A stretch of DNA of 64,000 bases from Malonomonas rubra DSM 5091. Lineage in GTDB: Bacteria; Desulfobacterota; Desulfuromonadia; Desulfuromonadales; Geopsychrobacteraceae. The stretch is taken from assembly GCF_900142125.1 (NCBI RefSeq), contig NZ_FQZT01000008.1, positions 93,509 through 157,508 on the forward strand, read 5' to 3'. Position numbers and translations under genes: made by a program. Below the pieces are notes generated by a model, which worked only from the letters and a program-made list of their open reading frames with translations, did not search any database and was not told where the DNA came from. Positions 52,020 to 60,416 of this stretch are shown here, piece by piece. Within the stretch, counting starts at the first letter, position 1. Every line of letters starts with the position of its first letter.

Positions 52020-52546
52020 AGTCCCTTCTCCAGCGGCCGCCCAGCGTCCCGCCATTCGGGATAACCACCTTCGTAGGCGAGAACATCCTGATAGCCAGCG
52101 TTCAGAAGAAAAACACCGAGATCGAAAGAGTCAGGACAACCGAAGCCATTGCAATACAGGATCAGCGTTCGATCTTTGGGTACTTGTTGCATAAAGTCTT
52201 CAAGCTTGGTTTCGGCATCCCCAATCGGATACGAAATAGCACTCTTCAGGTGCCCGGCTTTGTAATCTTCATTATTTCTAGCATCGACCAGCAAAGCCCC
52301 CTCAGCTAACAGGTCATCGATCTCCTCCATATCGACCGGGTCGGGGTAAAGCAGATCAGTCACTGCACCACCGGTAGAATTACCGTCAGCGGTCTTCTCG
52401 ACAGAGGTAGAAACCGACTTACCTGCAAAGGAGTTCATCACCATCTGGTAATTGACCATCAGCCCAAAGGCGAAAGCGACCGTGGTGATAATACAGGCCT
52501 CCAGCAGGATGCGTTTCATCGTCGGCGAGAGGTGAAGGTCACTCAT
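52016..52546 (-). CDS. Membrane-anchored rhodanese
   Basis: The 176-residue protein has an N-terminal anchor (about residues 10-32, LLEACIITTVAFAFGLMV) and a periplasmic rhodanese domain. It shows LLVDARNNEDYKAGHLKSAISYP, an active-site loop YCNGFGCPDS in which the first cysteine is the persulfide carrier, and a second cysteine four residues later. It may move sulfur from thiosulfate or persulfide to MauE. Its ATG overlaps the stop of the slyX-like gene. Confidence 0.88.
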   Translation of the reverse strand: MSDLHLSPTMKRILLEACIITTVAFAFGLMVNYQMVMNSFAGKSVSTSVEKTADGNSTGGAVTDLLYPDPVDMEEIDDLLAEGALLVDARNNEDYKAGHLKSAISYPIGDAETKLEDFMQQVPKDRTLILYCNGFGCPDSFDLGVFLLNAGYQDVLAYEGGYPEWRDAGRPLEKGL

Positions 52547-52733
52547 CCGGCGACTCCAGCATTTCCGGTGACAGGCTCTTCACCATCTCCCGCAGTATCC
52601 GGTTTTCTTTCTGCAGCTGATCGATACGCAGGTTGCAATCGGTGACCACTTCGTTCAACTCATCAATCAGTTGTGCCTGATGGCTGAAACGGATTTCCAG
52701 CTCGGTTATACGTTCTTCGACTTCTTCCAACAT
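52539..52733 (-). CDS. slyX: SlyX-like coiled-coil protein
   Basis: This 64-residue protein is a parallel coiled coil (ERITELEIRFSHQAQLIDELNEVV) ending in acidic residues. This is the SlyX family, whose function is unknown. It opens the minus-strand operon and its stop overlaps the rhodanese start. The promoter at 52763-52792 lies about 30 bases upstream. Confidence 0.88.
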   Translation of the reverse strand: MLEEVEERITELEIRFSHQAQLIDELNEVVTDCNLRIDQLQKENRILREMVKSLSPEMLESPDE

Positions 52734-52762
52734 GACAATCTCCAGACGGAAAATTCTGTCAA

Positions 52763-52792
52763 GTTATAACGCCGCGGCCCCCTTCTTGCCAA
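52763..52792 (-). promoter_or_regulatory. Promoter of the slyX/rhodanese operon
   Basis: On the minus strand TTGGCA (52787-52792), an 18-base GC-rich spacer and TATAAC (52763-52768) precede the slyX-like ATG by about 30 bases. Confidence 0.55.
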
Positions 52793-52820
52793 CTCTCTTT
52801 TATTTCTCTAATCATGCCCT

Positions 52821-52848
52821 TTGCAAATCCTTACTGATTCGCTAAACT
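52821..52848 (+). promoter_or_regulatory. Possible promoter of the oxidase operon
   Basis: TTGCAA, a 16-base spacer and TAAACT imply a transcription start near 52855. That leaves only a few bases before the ATG at 52861 and favours the in-frame TTG at 52915 as the true SCO start. Confidence 0.45.
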
Positions 52849-52860
52849 TAGCAGCAACGT

Positions 52861-53673
52861 ATGTTCGTAGTTCCTTTTTACGCACCACTCCTCACAGGCA
52901 AGAGAGAATCAATTTTGGTACGGCTATTTCTGCTGAACATAATCCTGCTCTGTCTTTTTACAAGCTCTGCTGTTTCTGCTCCACGAATAGAACTGGTCGA
53001 GCAACTTGGCGAAAAAATCCCCCTTGATCTGAGCTTTGTAAATTCAGCTGGCGAAAATGTCCAGCTACGCCAACTGATCGATCGACCGACACTAATCGTT
53101 CCTGTCTACTACGAATGTCGCAGCGTCTGCAATTTCATGCTGGGTGGCTTGTCGCAAGTGCTTCCTGACGTCAAGCTGGTGCCGGGGGAAGATTACGAAA
53201 TCATCGCCTTAAGCTTCGACCCCGAAGAAACAGTGGAGCTTGCCAAACACAATAAGAAAACCTACCTGACAGCAATACAGGAACCTTTCCCGGAAGGCGC
53301 CTGGCATTTTCTGACCGGTACACAGGAAAATATTTTGCAGCTGACAGACGCCGCCGGGTATTATTTTGCGAAGGAAGGCAAGGAGTTCCTGCACCCCGTA
53401 GCCACCTTTGTGGTAACTCCGGACGGAACCATCGTCCGCTACCTTATCGGGCAACGATTCATGCCCCTCGACCTGACCATGGCCCTCTACGAGGCGAGTG
53501 AAGGCCGCATCGGCACACCGATCCGCAAGGCCCTGGAATACTGCTTTACTTACGACCCGGAAGGGCGTCGTTATGTTTTTAACCTGCTGCGAGTCAGTGG
53601 CACTGTCATCCTGCTGACTCTCGGTTCCTTTATGCTGTTCCTTATCCTCAGCGGTAGAAAGAAGAAGAAATGA
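52861..53673 (+). CDS. SCO1/SenC/PrrC-type copper chaperone
   Basis: The 270-residue protein is a thioredoxin-fold SCO protein that delivers copper to the CuA centre of cytochrome oxidase. Copper ligands are CRSVC near residue 83 and the histidine in FLHPVATFVVTP near 180. A signal anchor (about residues 20-40) and a C-terminal helix (LRVSGTVILLTLGSFMLFLIL) bracket the domain. The ATG at 52861 lacks a ribosome site; TTG 52915, with GAGAGA upstream, gives a cleaner signal peptide and fits the promoter. The stop overlaps the coxA ATG. Confidence 0.9.
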   Translation: MFVVPFYAPLLTGKRESILVRLFLLNIILLCLFTSSAVSAPRIELVEQLGEKIPLDLSFVNSAGENVQLRQLIDRPTLIVPVYYECRSVCNFMLGGLSQVLPDVKLVPGEDYEIIALSFDPEETVELAKHNKKTYLTAIQEPFPEGAWHFLTGTQENILQLTDAAGYYFAKEGKEFLHPVATFVVTPDGTIVRYLIGQRFMPLDLTMALYEASEGRIGTPIRKALEYCFTYDPEGRRYVFNLLRVSGTVILLTLGSFMLFLILSGRKKKK

Positions 53674-55292
53674 GTCAGACCTCAACATATACCGGTTTCT
53701 GGAAGGAAAGCCCACGTTCCGGCATTCTCGGCTGGCTGCTGTCGACCGATCACAAGCGGATCGGCATCATGTACCTGGGCTGCATCGTCACCATGTTCCT
53801 GGTCGCTGTCTGCCTGGGGCTGGCGATTCGACTGGAGCTGATCGCACCGGGACCGACGATCATGGGACCACAGACTTACAACGCAACATTCACGGTCCAC
53901 GGCATCATCATGATCTTCCTCTTCATCATCCCGAGCATTCCGGCGGCTTTTGGTAACCTGATCATGCCGATCCAGATCGGTGCGCGGGATGTCAGCTTTC
54001 CCAAGCTGAACCTGCTCTCCTGGTATTTTTACGTCATCGGCGCGATTCTGGCCCTGCTTGCTATTTTCTCTGGCGGCGGCGCACCTGATACCGGCTGGAC
54101 CTTCTACGTCCCCTTCAGCACCCAGACCACGACCAACGTCAACCTGGCGGCCTTCGCAGCATTCATGCTCGGCTTTTCCTCGATCCTGACCGGGATCAAC
54201 TTTGTCACCACCATCCACCGGTTGCGCGCTGAAGGAATGGGCTGGGGACGGCTACCACTGTTCGTCTGGACCCTCTACGCTACAGCCTGGATTCAGGTGC
54301 TGGCAACGCCGATGCTGGGAATCACCCTGGTACTGGTGATTCTCGAGCGGACCTTTGGCGCAGGCTTATTCGATGCCGCGCGGGGCGGCGATCCGATCCT
54401 GTTTCAGCATCTATTCTGGATCTATTCACACCCGGCGGTTTACATCATGATCCTGCCGGGAATGGGGGTCATTTCGGAGGTTATTCCGACGTTTGCCCGT
54501 AAGCCACTGTTCGGCTACTGGGCGATGGCGCTCTCCTCGCTGGCGATCGCTTTCGCCGGATCACTGGTCTGGGCACACCACATGTACGCCAGCGGCATGA
54601 GCGACTTTGCCGTTCTGGTGTTCTCCTTTTTGACTTTCATCGTCGCGATTCCAAGCGCGATCAAGATATTCAACTGGATTTCCACCCTCTACAAAGGCTC
54701 TATCCAGCTGGCACCACCGATGCTTCACTCCCTCGCCTTTATTTTCAACTTTGCCATCGGCGGCCTCGGCGGCCTGGCGCTGGGAGCGGCAGCAGCCGAT
54801 ATCCACCTGCACGACACCACCTTCGTCGTCGGCCACTTCCACTACACCATGTTCGGCGGCACCGGTTTCGCTTTTTTCGCCGCCCTGCACTACTGGCTGC
54901 CGAAATTCACCGGCCGCATGTATCAGCACAAACCGGCGCTGGTGGCCTGGGCGCTGCTCTTTGTCGGCTTCAATATCACCTACATGTCGATGCAGGCGGT
55001 CGGCATCCAGGGCATGCCACGACGCTATTACGATTACCTGCCAGAGTTCACGACGCTTAACCAAGTAGCAACTTTCGGTTCCTGGATACTGGCTGTCGGC
55101 CTGGTGATGATGTTCGTCAACCTGTTTCTCGGATGTCGTGCCGGTGACCCGGTCGGTAAAAACCCCTGGGGCGCAGCGACGCTCGAATGGGATATCCCTT
55201 CACCGCCACCGATGGACAACTTCGGCCCGAAAGATCCGGTCGTCAGCAAAGGCCCTTATGACTACAAAGGAGTGGTAGCCGATGAGTATTGA
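53670..55292 (+). CDS. ctaD: Cytochrome c oxidase subunit I (A2-type, caa3)
   Basis: This 540-residue haem-copper oxidase subunit has twelve helices. Haem and CuB ligands are in TVHGIIMIF, YSHPAVY, WAHHMY and HFHYTMFGG. The YSHPAVY motif replaces the glutamate of GHPEVY, so this is an A2-type enzyme with the tyrosine-serine proton path. A K-channel lysine is seen in PSAIKIFNW. It reduces oxygen to water and pumps protons. The start overlaps the SCO gene stop and the end overlaps the subunit III start. Confidence 0.96.
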   Translation: MSQTSTYTGFWKESPRSGILGWLLSTDHKRIGIMYLGCIVTMFLVAVCLGLAIRLELIAPGPTIMGPQTYNATFTVHGIIMIFLFIIPSIPAAFGNLIMPIQIGARDVSFPKLNLLSWYFYVIGAILALLAIFSGGGAPDTGWTFYVPFSTQTTTNVNLAAFAAFMLGFSSILTGINFVTTIHRLRAEGMGWGRLPLFVWTLYATAWIQVLATPMLGITLVLVILERTFGAGLFDAARGGDPILFQHLFWIYSHPAVYIMILPGMGVISEVIPTFARKPLFGYWAMALSSLAIAFAGSLVWAHHMYASGMSDFAVLVFSFLTFIVAIPSAIKIFNWISTLYKGSIQLAPPMLHSLAFIFNFAIGGLGGLALGAAAADIHLHDTTFVVGHFHYTMFGGTGFAFFAALHYWLPKFTGRMYQHKPALVAWALLFVGFNITYMSMQAVGIQGMPRRYYDYLPEFTTLNQVATFGSWILAVGLVMMFVNLFLGCRAGDPVGKNPWGAATLEWDIPSPPPMDNFGPKDPVVSKGPYDYKGVVADEY

Positions 55293-55881
55293 GCATCGCG
55301 ACGACACCGGCGCCCGCTTCGGCATGTGGCTGTTCCTCTATACCGAAGTGATCCTGTTCAGCGGGCTGTTTATCATTTACGCGGTTTCACTGACCAATTA
55401 CCCGGCCGAGTTCAGCCAGGCCAGCAACAAGCTGAACGTTTACTTCGGCGGGGCCAATACCATTGTGCTGCTGACCAGCAGTTTAACGATCGCGCTGGCG
55501 ATCAGCGCCATCCAGATGGGGCGTAAGAAGCAGTGCCTGCAGCTTTGCTGGGTCACTATTGCCCTGGCGATCGTCTTTCTGATCAACAAGTATTTCGAGT
55601 GGTCGGCAGAAATCAGTCACGGCATTTACCCCGGTTCGGAGCATCTGGCCGAGATGGGGGCAGGAATCACCGTTTTTTTCAACCTCTATTATTTCACTGC
55701 CGGCCTGCATGGGTTGCACGTTCTCATCGGCGCCACCCTGATTGCAGTGGTTGCGGTGATGACGGCAAAAGACAAGGTGACCAGCGATCGTTACACCCTG
55801 CTGGAAAACAGCGCTCTCTACTGGCACCTGGTCGACCTGGTATGGATTTTCCTGTTCCCGCTCTATTACCTGATCCTATGA
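55282..55881 (+). CDS. ctaE: Cytochrome c oxidase subunit III
   Basis: The 199-residue protein has five membrane helices and the subunit III pattern FGMWLFLYTEVILFSGLFIIYAV at its start and LHGLHVLIGATLIAV with a WHLVDLVWIFLFPLYY end. It is shorter than the seven-helix form, as in caa3 operons. It overlaps ctaD by 11 bases and precedes subunit IV by nine. Confidence 0.92.
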   Translation: MSIEHRDDTGARFGMWLFLYTEVILFSGLFIIYAVSLTNYPAEFSQASNKLNVYFGGANTIVLLTSSLTIALAISAIQMGRKKQCLQLCWVTIALAIVFLINKYFEWSAEISHGIYPGSEHLAEMGAGITVFFNLYYFTAGLHGLHVLIGATLIAVVAVMTAKDKVTSDRYTLLENSALYWHLVDLVWIFLFPLYYLIL

Positions 55882-55890
55882 GGTGAACCC

Positions 55891-56175
55891 ATGTCCGAAG
55901 AAAAACACGCACCGGTTCCCTACCGGACATTCATCAACATATGGCTCGCACTGATCGGGCTGACAGTCGTAACAGTCGTGGTCTCACGCTTCGATCTGGG
56001 CGCCCTGAACATCTGGGTCGCGCTGCTGGTTGCTTCGGTCAAGTCGAGTCTGGTCATTTTCTTTTTCATGCACCTGCGGCAGGAATCGAAACTCTTTAAA
56101 ATCGGCCTGTTGGTGATGCTGACGATACTGGCGATTTTTATCGGCATGACCTTCTTTGATGTGCTCTATCGTTAG
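55891..56175 (+). CDS. ctaF: Cytochrome c oxidase subunit IV (CtaF-like)
   Basis: This 94-residue protein has three helices and the COX4 prokaryotic pattern YRTFINIWLALIGLTVVTV followed by VASVKSSLVIFFFMHLRQESKLFKI. It is a small structural subunit of the caa3 oxidase. AGGTGA precedes the ATG and the next gene starts nine bases after its stop. Confidence 0.9.
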   Translation: MSEEKHAPVPYRTFINIWLALIGLTVVTVVVSRFDLGALNIWVALLVASVKSSLVIFFFMHLRQESKLFKIGLLVMLTILAIFIGMTFFDVLYR

Positions 56176-56183
56176 GAGAGATC

Positions 56184-57392
56184 GTGAACGCACTGGCGAA
56201 TAATCCGACGGCCCAGGCTGTCGATAACGTTCTGATTTACATTTTCGGTTTTTCGCTGATTCTGCTGCTCGGAATCACCGTCGTCACCGTCTGGCTAGTG
56301 ATCAAATATCATCGCTCGAAGCACCCGGAACCAACCTCCGAGGTTTCCCACAGCATCTTGCTGGAAACCATCTGGACCCTGCTGCCAACATTGATCGTGC
56401 TGACCATGTTCTGGTACGGCTGGACCAACTATACCGGCCTGCGCGAGGTGCCGGAAGGCGCACTTGAGGTTAAAGCGACGGCGCGGATGTGGTCCTGGAC
56501 CTTCGAATACCCGGACGGCCAGCGGGCCAGCAAGCTTTATGTGCCGGTCGGCAAACCGATAAAAGTGCAGCTGATTTCAACTGATGTGCTGCATAGCTTC
56601 TTCGCCCCGGCCTTCCGCATCAAGCGGGACACGGTCCCCGGCATGGAGACCTACATCTGGTTCGAAGCAACAGAACCAGGCAGCTACGATATCTTCTGCG
56701 CTGAATATTGCGGGGTCGGGCATGCAGATATGACGACTAGTATCGAGGCTTTGAACGAAGCAGATTTCGCCGCCTGGCAGCAGCCGAAAGCAACGGGCGG
56801 AGAAGCGCGTGGCCTGGCAGTGATGAACGAACTCGGCTGCGTCGGCTGCCACAGCCTCGATGGTAGCGAGGGGATTGCACCCAGCCTCTTCCAGCTGGCC
56901 GGGCAGAAGAGAAATCTCGCCAGCGGCGGAGAAATCACCATCAACGCCGAGTACCTGAAACGTGCGATCCGCGACCCGAATGCGGAAGTGGTGGCAGGAT
57001 ACGACCCGATGATGCCGGCCTACGATGAAAACACAATGAACGATGCAGATCTGCAGGCCGTGGTCGATTACCTGCTCGGCAAGGTGCAGAAACCGGTTGC
57101 GCCGAAAATCGACGCCCGTGCACTGCTGGAAAACAACGGCTGCATCGGCTGCCACTCAAACGACGGTAGTGAGTCGATCGCGCCGACCTTCAAAGGACTC
57201 GGCAGCCGGCAGGTGACAATTATCCGCGACAACGAAGAGAAAACCATTAAAGTCGATGCGGCCTACCTGCGGCAGGCGCTGCTCAACCCAAACAAAGAGC
57301 TGGTCAAAGGTTTCCCGGCGATTATGCCCTCGGCCGATTACCTGTCGGACGAAGAGATCGATGCGCTGGTGCAGTACCTGCTGCAGCAATAG
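56184..57392 (+). CDS. ctaC: Cytochrome c oxidase subunit II with two cytochrome c domains
   Basis: The 402-residue protein has two N-terminal helices, a CuA cupredoxin domain and two cytochrome c domains. CuA ligands are in DVLHSFF and CAEYCGVGHADM. The haem sites are CVGCH (near residue 217) and CIGCH (near 322). A single haem domain is usual in caa3 enzymes; two is less common. It receives electrons from quinol or cytochrome c. The start is GTG 56184 with AGGAGAG upstream. It follows subunit IV, whereas subunit II usually comes first. Confidence 0.94.
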   Translation: MNALANNPTAQAVDNVLIYIFGFSLILLLGITVVTVWLVIKYHRSKHPEPTSEVSHSILLETIWTLLPTLIVLTMFWYGWTNYTGLREVPEGALEVKATARMWSWTFEYPDGQRASKLYVPVGKPIKVQLISTDVLHSFFAPAFRIKRDTVPGMETYIWFEATEPGSYDIFCAEYCGVGHADMTTSIEALNEADFAAWQQPKATGGEARGLAVMNELGCVGCHSLDGSEGIAPSLFQLAGQKRNLASGGEITINAEYLKRAIRDPNAEVVAGYDPMMPAYDENTMNDADLQAVVDYLLGKVQKPVAPKIDARALLENNGCIGCHSNDGSESIAPTFKGLGSRQVTIIRDNEEKTIKVDAAYLRQALLNPNKELVKGFPAIMPSADYLSDEEIDALVQYLLQQ

Positions 57393-57404
57393 AGACAAAG
57401 CACT

Positions 57405-58307
57405 ATGGCAAAACTGCAAACTACGACAATTCCGCTCAACCAGCTGCTGCTGCGACTGAATGATCTGCGCCTTCTGACCCGCGCTGAACTCTCCGGAATG
57501 GTGGCCTTCGCGGCACTGACCGGGAACCTGTTCGGCGCTCAGCGCTGGTCGCTGGAAAGCTTTCAGGTGTGCTTTGCTGTGCTGCTTTTAGCCGCTGGAT
57601 GCTCGGCACTGAACCAGTGGCAGGAGCGGGATCTTGACGCTCGCATGCAGCGGACCCGTAACCGGCCTCTCCCCGCGGGCACCCTGCCCCCTTCAGCCGC
57701 CCTTTTCTTGACCGCTGTTTTGCTCGTTTGCGGTCTGCTTTTGCTGGCCTTTTTGCCATCACAACTGCCACTGCTGCTCGGTCTTTTGGCAATCATCTGG
57801 TACAACGCCATCTACACGCCGCTTAAGCGAGTGACGGCATTTGCTGCCCTTCCGGGGGCGATCTGCGGCGCGCTACCACCATTAATCGGCTGGACGGCTG
57901 CCGGCGAATCGCTGCTTGATGTCAAAATCATCAGCCTGTTTATTACCCTGTTCCTCTGGCAGGTTCCCCACAGCTGGCTGCTGCTCTGCCATTACCGCAA
58001 AGATCTGCAACTGAGCGGCCTGCCAAACCTGTTTACGACCTTTTCAACGCAACGGTTGATGCGCATCAATAGCTACTGGTTGCTGGCGCTGCTGTTCTGC
58101 TATCTGCAGTTTCCACTTTTCGGCTACCTCGGTTCTGCTTCTTTCCGCGCAGTTTTTCTCGCCGGGCTGGCAGCGATCGGTCTGGCAATTTTCAGCGAGA
58201 GTCGACAAAAACAACCGAAAGCCAAAAAACTCTTCCACCTGACCAACTTATCGATGACCCTCCTGCTTCTTTTACTGTTACTCGACAACAGCTTTGCGGG
58301 GTTTTAA
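57405..58307 (+). CDS. ctaB: Protohaem IX farnesyltransferase (haem O synthase)
   Basis: This 300-residue UbiA-family prenyltransferase has about eight helices. The farnesyl diphosphate site NQWQERDLDARMQRTRNRPLP is the expected NxxxDxxxD motif, and DVKIISLFITLFLWQVPHSWLL is CtaB-like. It turns haem B into haem O for the oxidase. No ctaA (haem A synthase) is present in the window, so the enzyme may use haem O unless ctaA is elsewhere. It ends the operon. Confidence 0.92.
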   Translation: MAKLQTTTIPLNQLLLRLNDLRLLTRAELSGMVAFAALTGNLFGAQRWSLESFQVCFAVLLLAAGCSALNQWQERDLDARMQRTRNRPLPAGTLPPSAALFLTAVLLVCGLLLLAFLPSQLPLLLGLLAIIWYNAIYTPLKRVTAFAALPGAICGALPPLIGWTAAGESLLDVKIISLFITLFLWQVPHSWLLLCHYRKDLQLSGLPNLFTTFSTQRLMRINSYWLLALLFCYLQFPLFGYLGSASFRAVFLAGLAAIGLAIFSESRQKQPKAKKLFHLTNLSMTLLLLLLLLDNSFAGF

Positions 58308-58320
58308 GATACGTATTCCC

Positions 58321-58349
58321 TTGACAGTAAAACCAGCAAATTTTAGCTT
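58321..58349 (+). promoter_or_regulatory. Possible promoter of the second PstS-like gene
   Basis: A perfect TTGACA at 58321-58326 is followed after 17 bases by a weak -10, TAGCTT. The ATG is 53 bases further. It would be independent of the oxidase operon. Confidence 0.4.
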
Positions 58350-58401
58350 GTAAAATTAATCGATTACCTGACTTAAATATTCACTGCTGGGGTTTCTTCC
58401 A

Positions 58402-59178
58402 ATGCGTTTCGCGACTTTACTCGCAGGACTCCTTTTCACACTGACATGTGCGAATGCCCCACTGGCCGACGACACCAAACAGATGGTCGCCGGGGCCGGG
58501 CCTTCAACGGCAGTCGCCCAGCTGTTTTTTCAGTTTTTAAGCAAAAAGCCGGAAGCAGCCGACTACCACTTCTACGTCCCGGCCACATCGGCAAAGCATG
58601 CAGGTGGCATAAAAAACAGTGATGACTACCTGTTTGGAAGGATCGGGCGCCCGTTCAACGCGGAAGAAAAGAAACTGGGCAAAATTGAACTGTTTCTTGC
58701 CAAAGTTCCCTTTGTCTTTGTCATTGGACCGAAAGTCGGCCTGAACAGGTTAACCCTCGACCAGGTTGCAGCGATCTTTCTCGGCAGGATCGAAAACTGG
58801 AAAGACCTGGGAGGCCCGGACACCGCTATCAAAGTGATCGGCCGCGAATCGTCTGAAGCCTTCTTTGCCGCGCTGAAGGCAGCGTACCCCCAATTCAGCA
58901 ACTCCAGTTTCGACCTGATCCTGAAGAGAGACAACGAAGTTGTTGATTACCTGAAAACCGATGATGGGGCCTACTCCATCGCTTTTGGCTCCAAACCGAA
59001 CTTTTCTTTCATCAACATCCTCGATGTCACCGACTTTGAGATCGGTGTCAACATCGGGCTGACTTACGATCAGAAAAATGCAGACCACAAAGTTGTCAAA
59101 GCTGCCCGGCGTTTCGCGGAATCAACGGAATGGCGAGGTGGTTTATCAATGCTTGGCCTGCTGCCGGCTGATTTGTAA
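58402..59178 (+). CDS. Second solitary PstS-like periplasmic binding protein
   Basis: The 258-residue protein has a signal peptide (RFATLLAGLLFTLTCANAPLADD) and the same domain as the protein at 39728-40498. The shared blocks are AGAGPSTAVAQLFFQF, LDQVAAIFLGRIENWKDLGG, YSIAFGSKPNFSF and WRGGLSMLG. The two are clear paralogues about 20 kb apart. No transport genes adjoin either copy. Ligand unknown, possibly phosphate. Confidence 0.75.
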   Translation: MRFATLLAGLLFTLTCANAPLADDTKQMVAGAGPSTAVAQLFFQFLSKKPEAADYHFYVPATSAKHAGGIKNSDDYLFGRIGRPFNAEEKKLGKIELFLAKVPFVFVIGPKVGLNRLTLDQVAAIFLGRIENWKDLGGPDTAIKVIGRESSEAFFAALKAAYPQFSNSSFDLILKRDNEVVDYLKTDDGAYSIAFGSKPNFSFINILDVTDFEIGVNIGLTYDQKNADHKVVKAARRFAESTEWRGGLSMLGLLPADL

Positions 59179-59206
59179 CAAGATTCTTTTTTCATTCGAT
59201 AAATTT

Positions 59207-59222
59207 GGCGGGCTTGCCCGCC
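59207..59222 (+). repeat. Small GC hairpin before the GcvR-like gene
   Basis: GGCGGGC, TT and GCCCGCC form a 7-pair inverted repeat 23 bases before the ATG of the ACT-domain protein. No T run follows, so it may be a stabilising or REP-like element. Confidence 0.4.
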
Positions 59223-59244
59223 TTACCCGTTTTGGAGGTAGATT

Positions 59245-59784
59245 ATGCAATACTTCGCACTGACCATTATCGGGCGCGATCGCCCCGGGATCGTCTCCCA
59301 GGTCACGGAAATTCTCTATCGTGACGGCTTCAATATTGCCGACTCAAGCTGCTCGATTCTCGGTGGTCAATTCTCCATGATCCTGATCATCTCCAACCCG
59401 AAAATCACCAGTAAAGAACAGTTTGCCGACGACTTTGCCAAGCTGGAAGAGAGCAACCTGTCGGTTTTCATCCGCACCCTGAAGCCGGGTGGCGAAGAAC
59501 GCCCTGAGCTTGAAGGCCATCTCTGCATGATTTCGGTTTACGGCGCTGACAAACCAGGAATTGTCTACCAAGTGGCAAAGGAACTGGGTGACCGTCAGAT
59601 CAACATCACCGACCTCAACACCAAACTGATTGGCGATGAAAAGCGCCCGGTCTACGTCATGATGATCGAAGCCATCCTGCCGGACGAGGTCGAGATCGAA
59701 ACGGTCGAGAGTTGGATGGTGGAACTGAAACAGAAGCTGCAGGTCGATATTTCAGTCCGCTCACTGCTGGCCGTGGAGTTATAA
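59245..59784 (+). CDS. GcvR-like double-ACT regulatory protein
   Basis: This 179-residue protein consists of two ACT domains (ALTIIGRDRPGIVSQVTEIL at the start and ISVYGADKPGIVYQVAKEL near residue 100). The arrangement matches GcvR and related ACT regulators, which sense amino acids such as glycine. No gcv genes are near, so the target is not known. GGAGG precedes the ATG. It lies seven bases before def. Confidence 0.88.
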   Translation: MQYFALTIIGRDRPGIVSQVTEILYRDGFNIADSSCSILGGQFSMILIISNPKITSKEQFADDFAKLEESNLSVFIRTLKPGGEERPELEGHLCMISVYGADKPGIVYQVAKELGDRQINITDLNTKLIGDEKRPVYVMMIEAILPDEVEIETVESWMVELKQKLQVDISVRSLLAVEL

Positions 59785-59791
59785 AAGAACG

Positions 59792-60301
59792 ATGGCTGTT
59801 AAAGAAGTACTGGTTTATCCCGACCCGCGCCTGAAAGAAATGTGCGCGCCGGTTGATGATTTTGACGATTCAGTCCGCCAACTGCTGCAAGACCTGGTCG
59901 ATACCATGATTGACGCCGGCCACTCGGTTGGTGTTGCCGCACCGCAAATCGGCGACTTGCGCCGCGCCGTGGTGGTCGATGTCTCGAAAAGCAAGCTGGG
60001 GAAAAAGCAGGTGAACCACGGGCTGATGCAGATGGTCAACCCGAAGATCATAGAAACCGAGGGCAGCCAGGTCGTCCGCGAGGGCTGCATGTCTGTCCCG
60101 GACTACACCGGCAACGTCACCCGCGCTGAAAAGATCGTCGTGCAGTATCTGGATGAGAACGGTGATTTCAAAGTCGTTCCGTCTGAAGGGTTTGAAGCGA
60201 TCGCCATTCAGCATGAACTGGACCACTTGGACGGCCACCTTTTTCTCGACCGGGTCTCAAGCTTGAAAACCGACCTGTTTCGCCGTAAGCAGAAAAAATA
60301 G
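59792..60301 (+). CDS. def: Peptide deformylase
   Basis: The 169-residue iron-dependent enzyme removes formyl groups from new N-termini. All three motifs are present: GVAAPQIG, EGCMSVP and IQHELDHLDG (the HExxH zinc/iron site with the cysteine). Length and residues fit an ordinary type I enzyme. It is cotranscribed with the GcvR-like gene. Confidence 0.96.
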   Translation: MAVKEVLVYPDPRLKEMCAPVDDFDDSVRQLLQDLVDTMIDAGHSVGVAAPQIGDLRRAVVVDVSKSKLGKKQVNHGLMQMVNPKIIETEGSQVVREGCMSVPDYTGNVTRAEKIVVQYLDENGDFKVVPSEGFEAIAIQHELDHLDGHLFLDRVSSLKTDLFRRKQKK

Positions 60302-60321
60302 CGGCAGCACAGGCAGGCAGC

Positions 60322-60357
60322 TAATACGTTTGTATTAATATCGAAAGTTGATAGAAT
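60322..60357 (+). promoter_or_regulatory. Promoter of the membrane hybrid kinase with palindrome at -35
   Basis: TTGTAT (60330-60335), a 16-base spacer and TAGAAT (60352-60357) form a good promoter. The palindrome TAATAC-GTTT-GTATTA (60322-60337) covers the -35 element and could be an operator. Confidence 0.6.
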
Positions 60358-60416
60358 AATCGAAGAACCCATTCCTACTATGATCTAAACGTAAACATCA
60401 AAATTATCGGGGCTGT

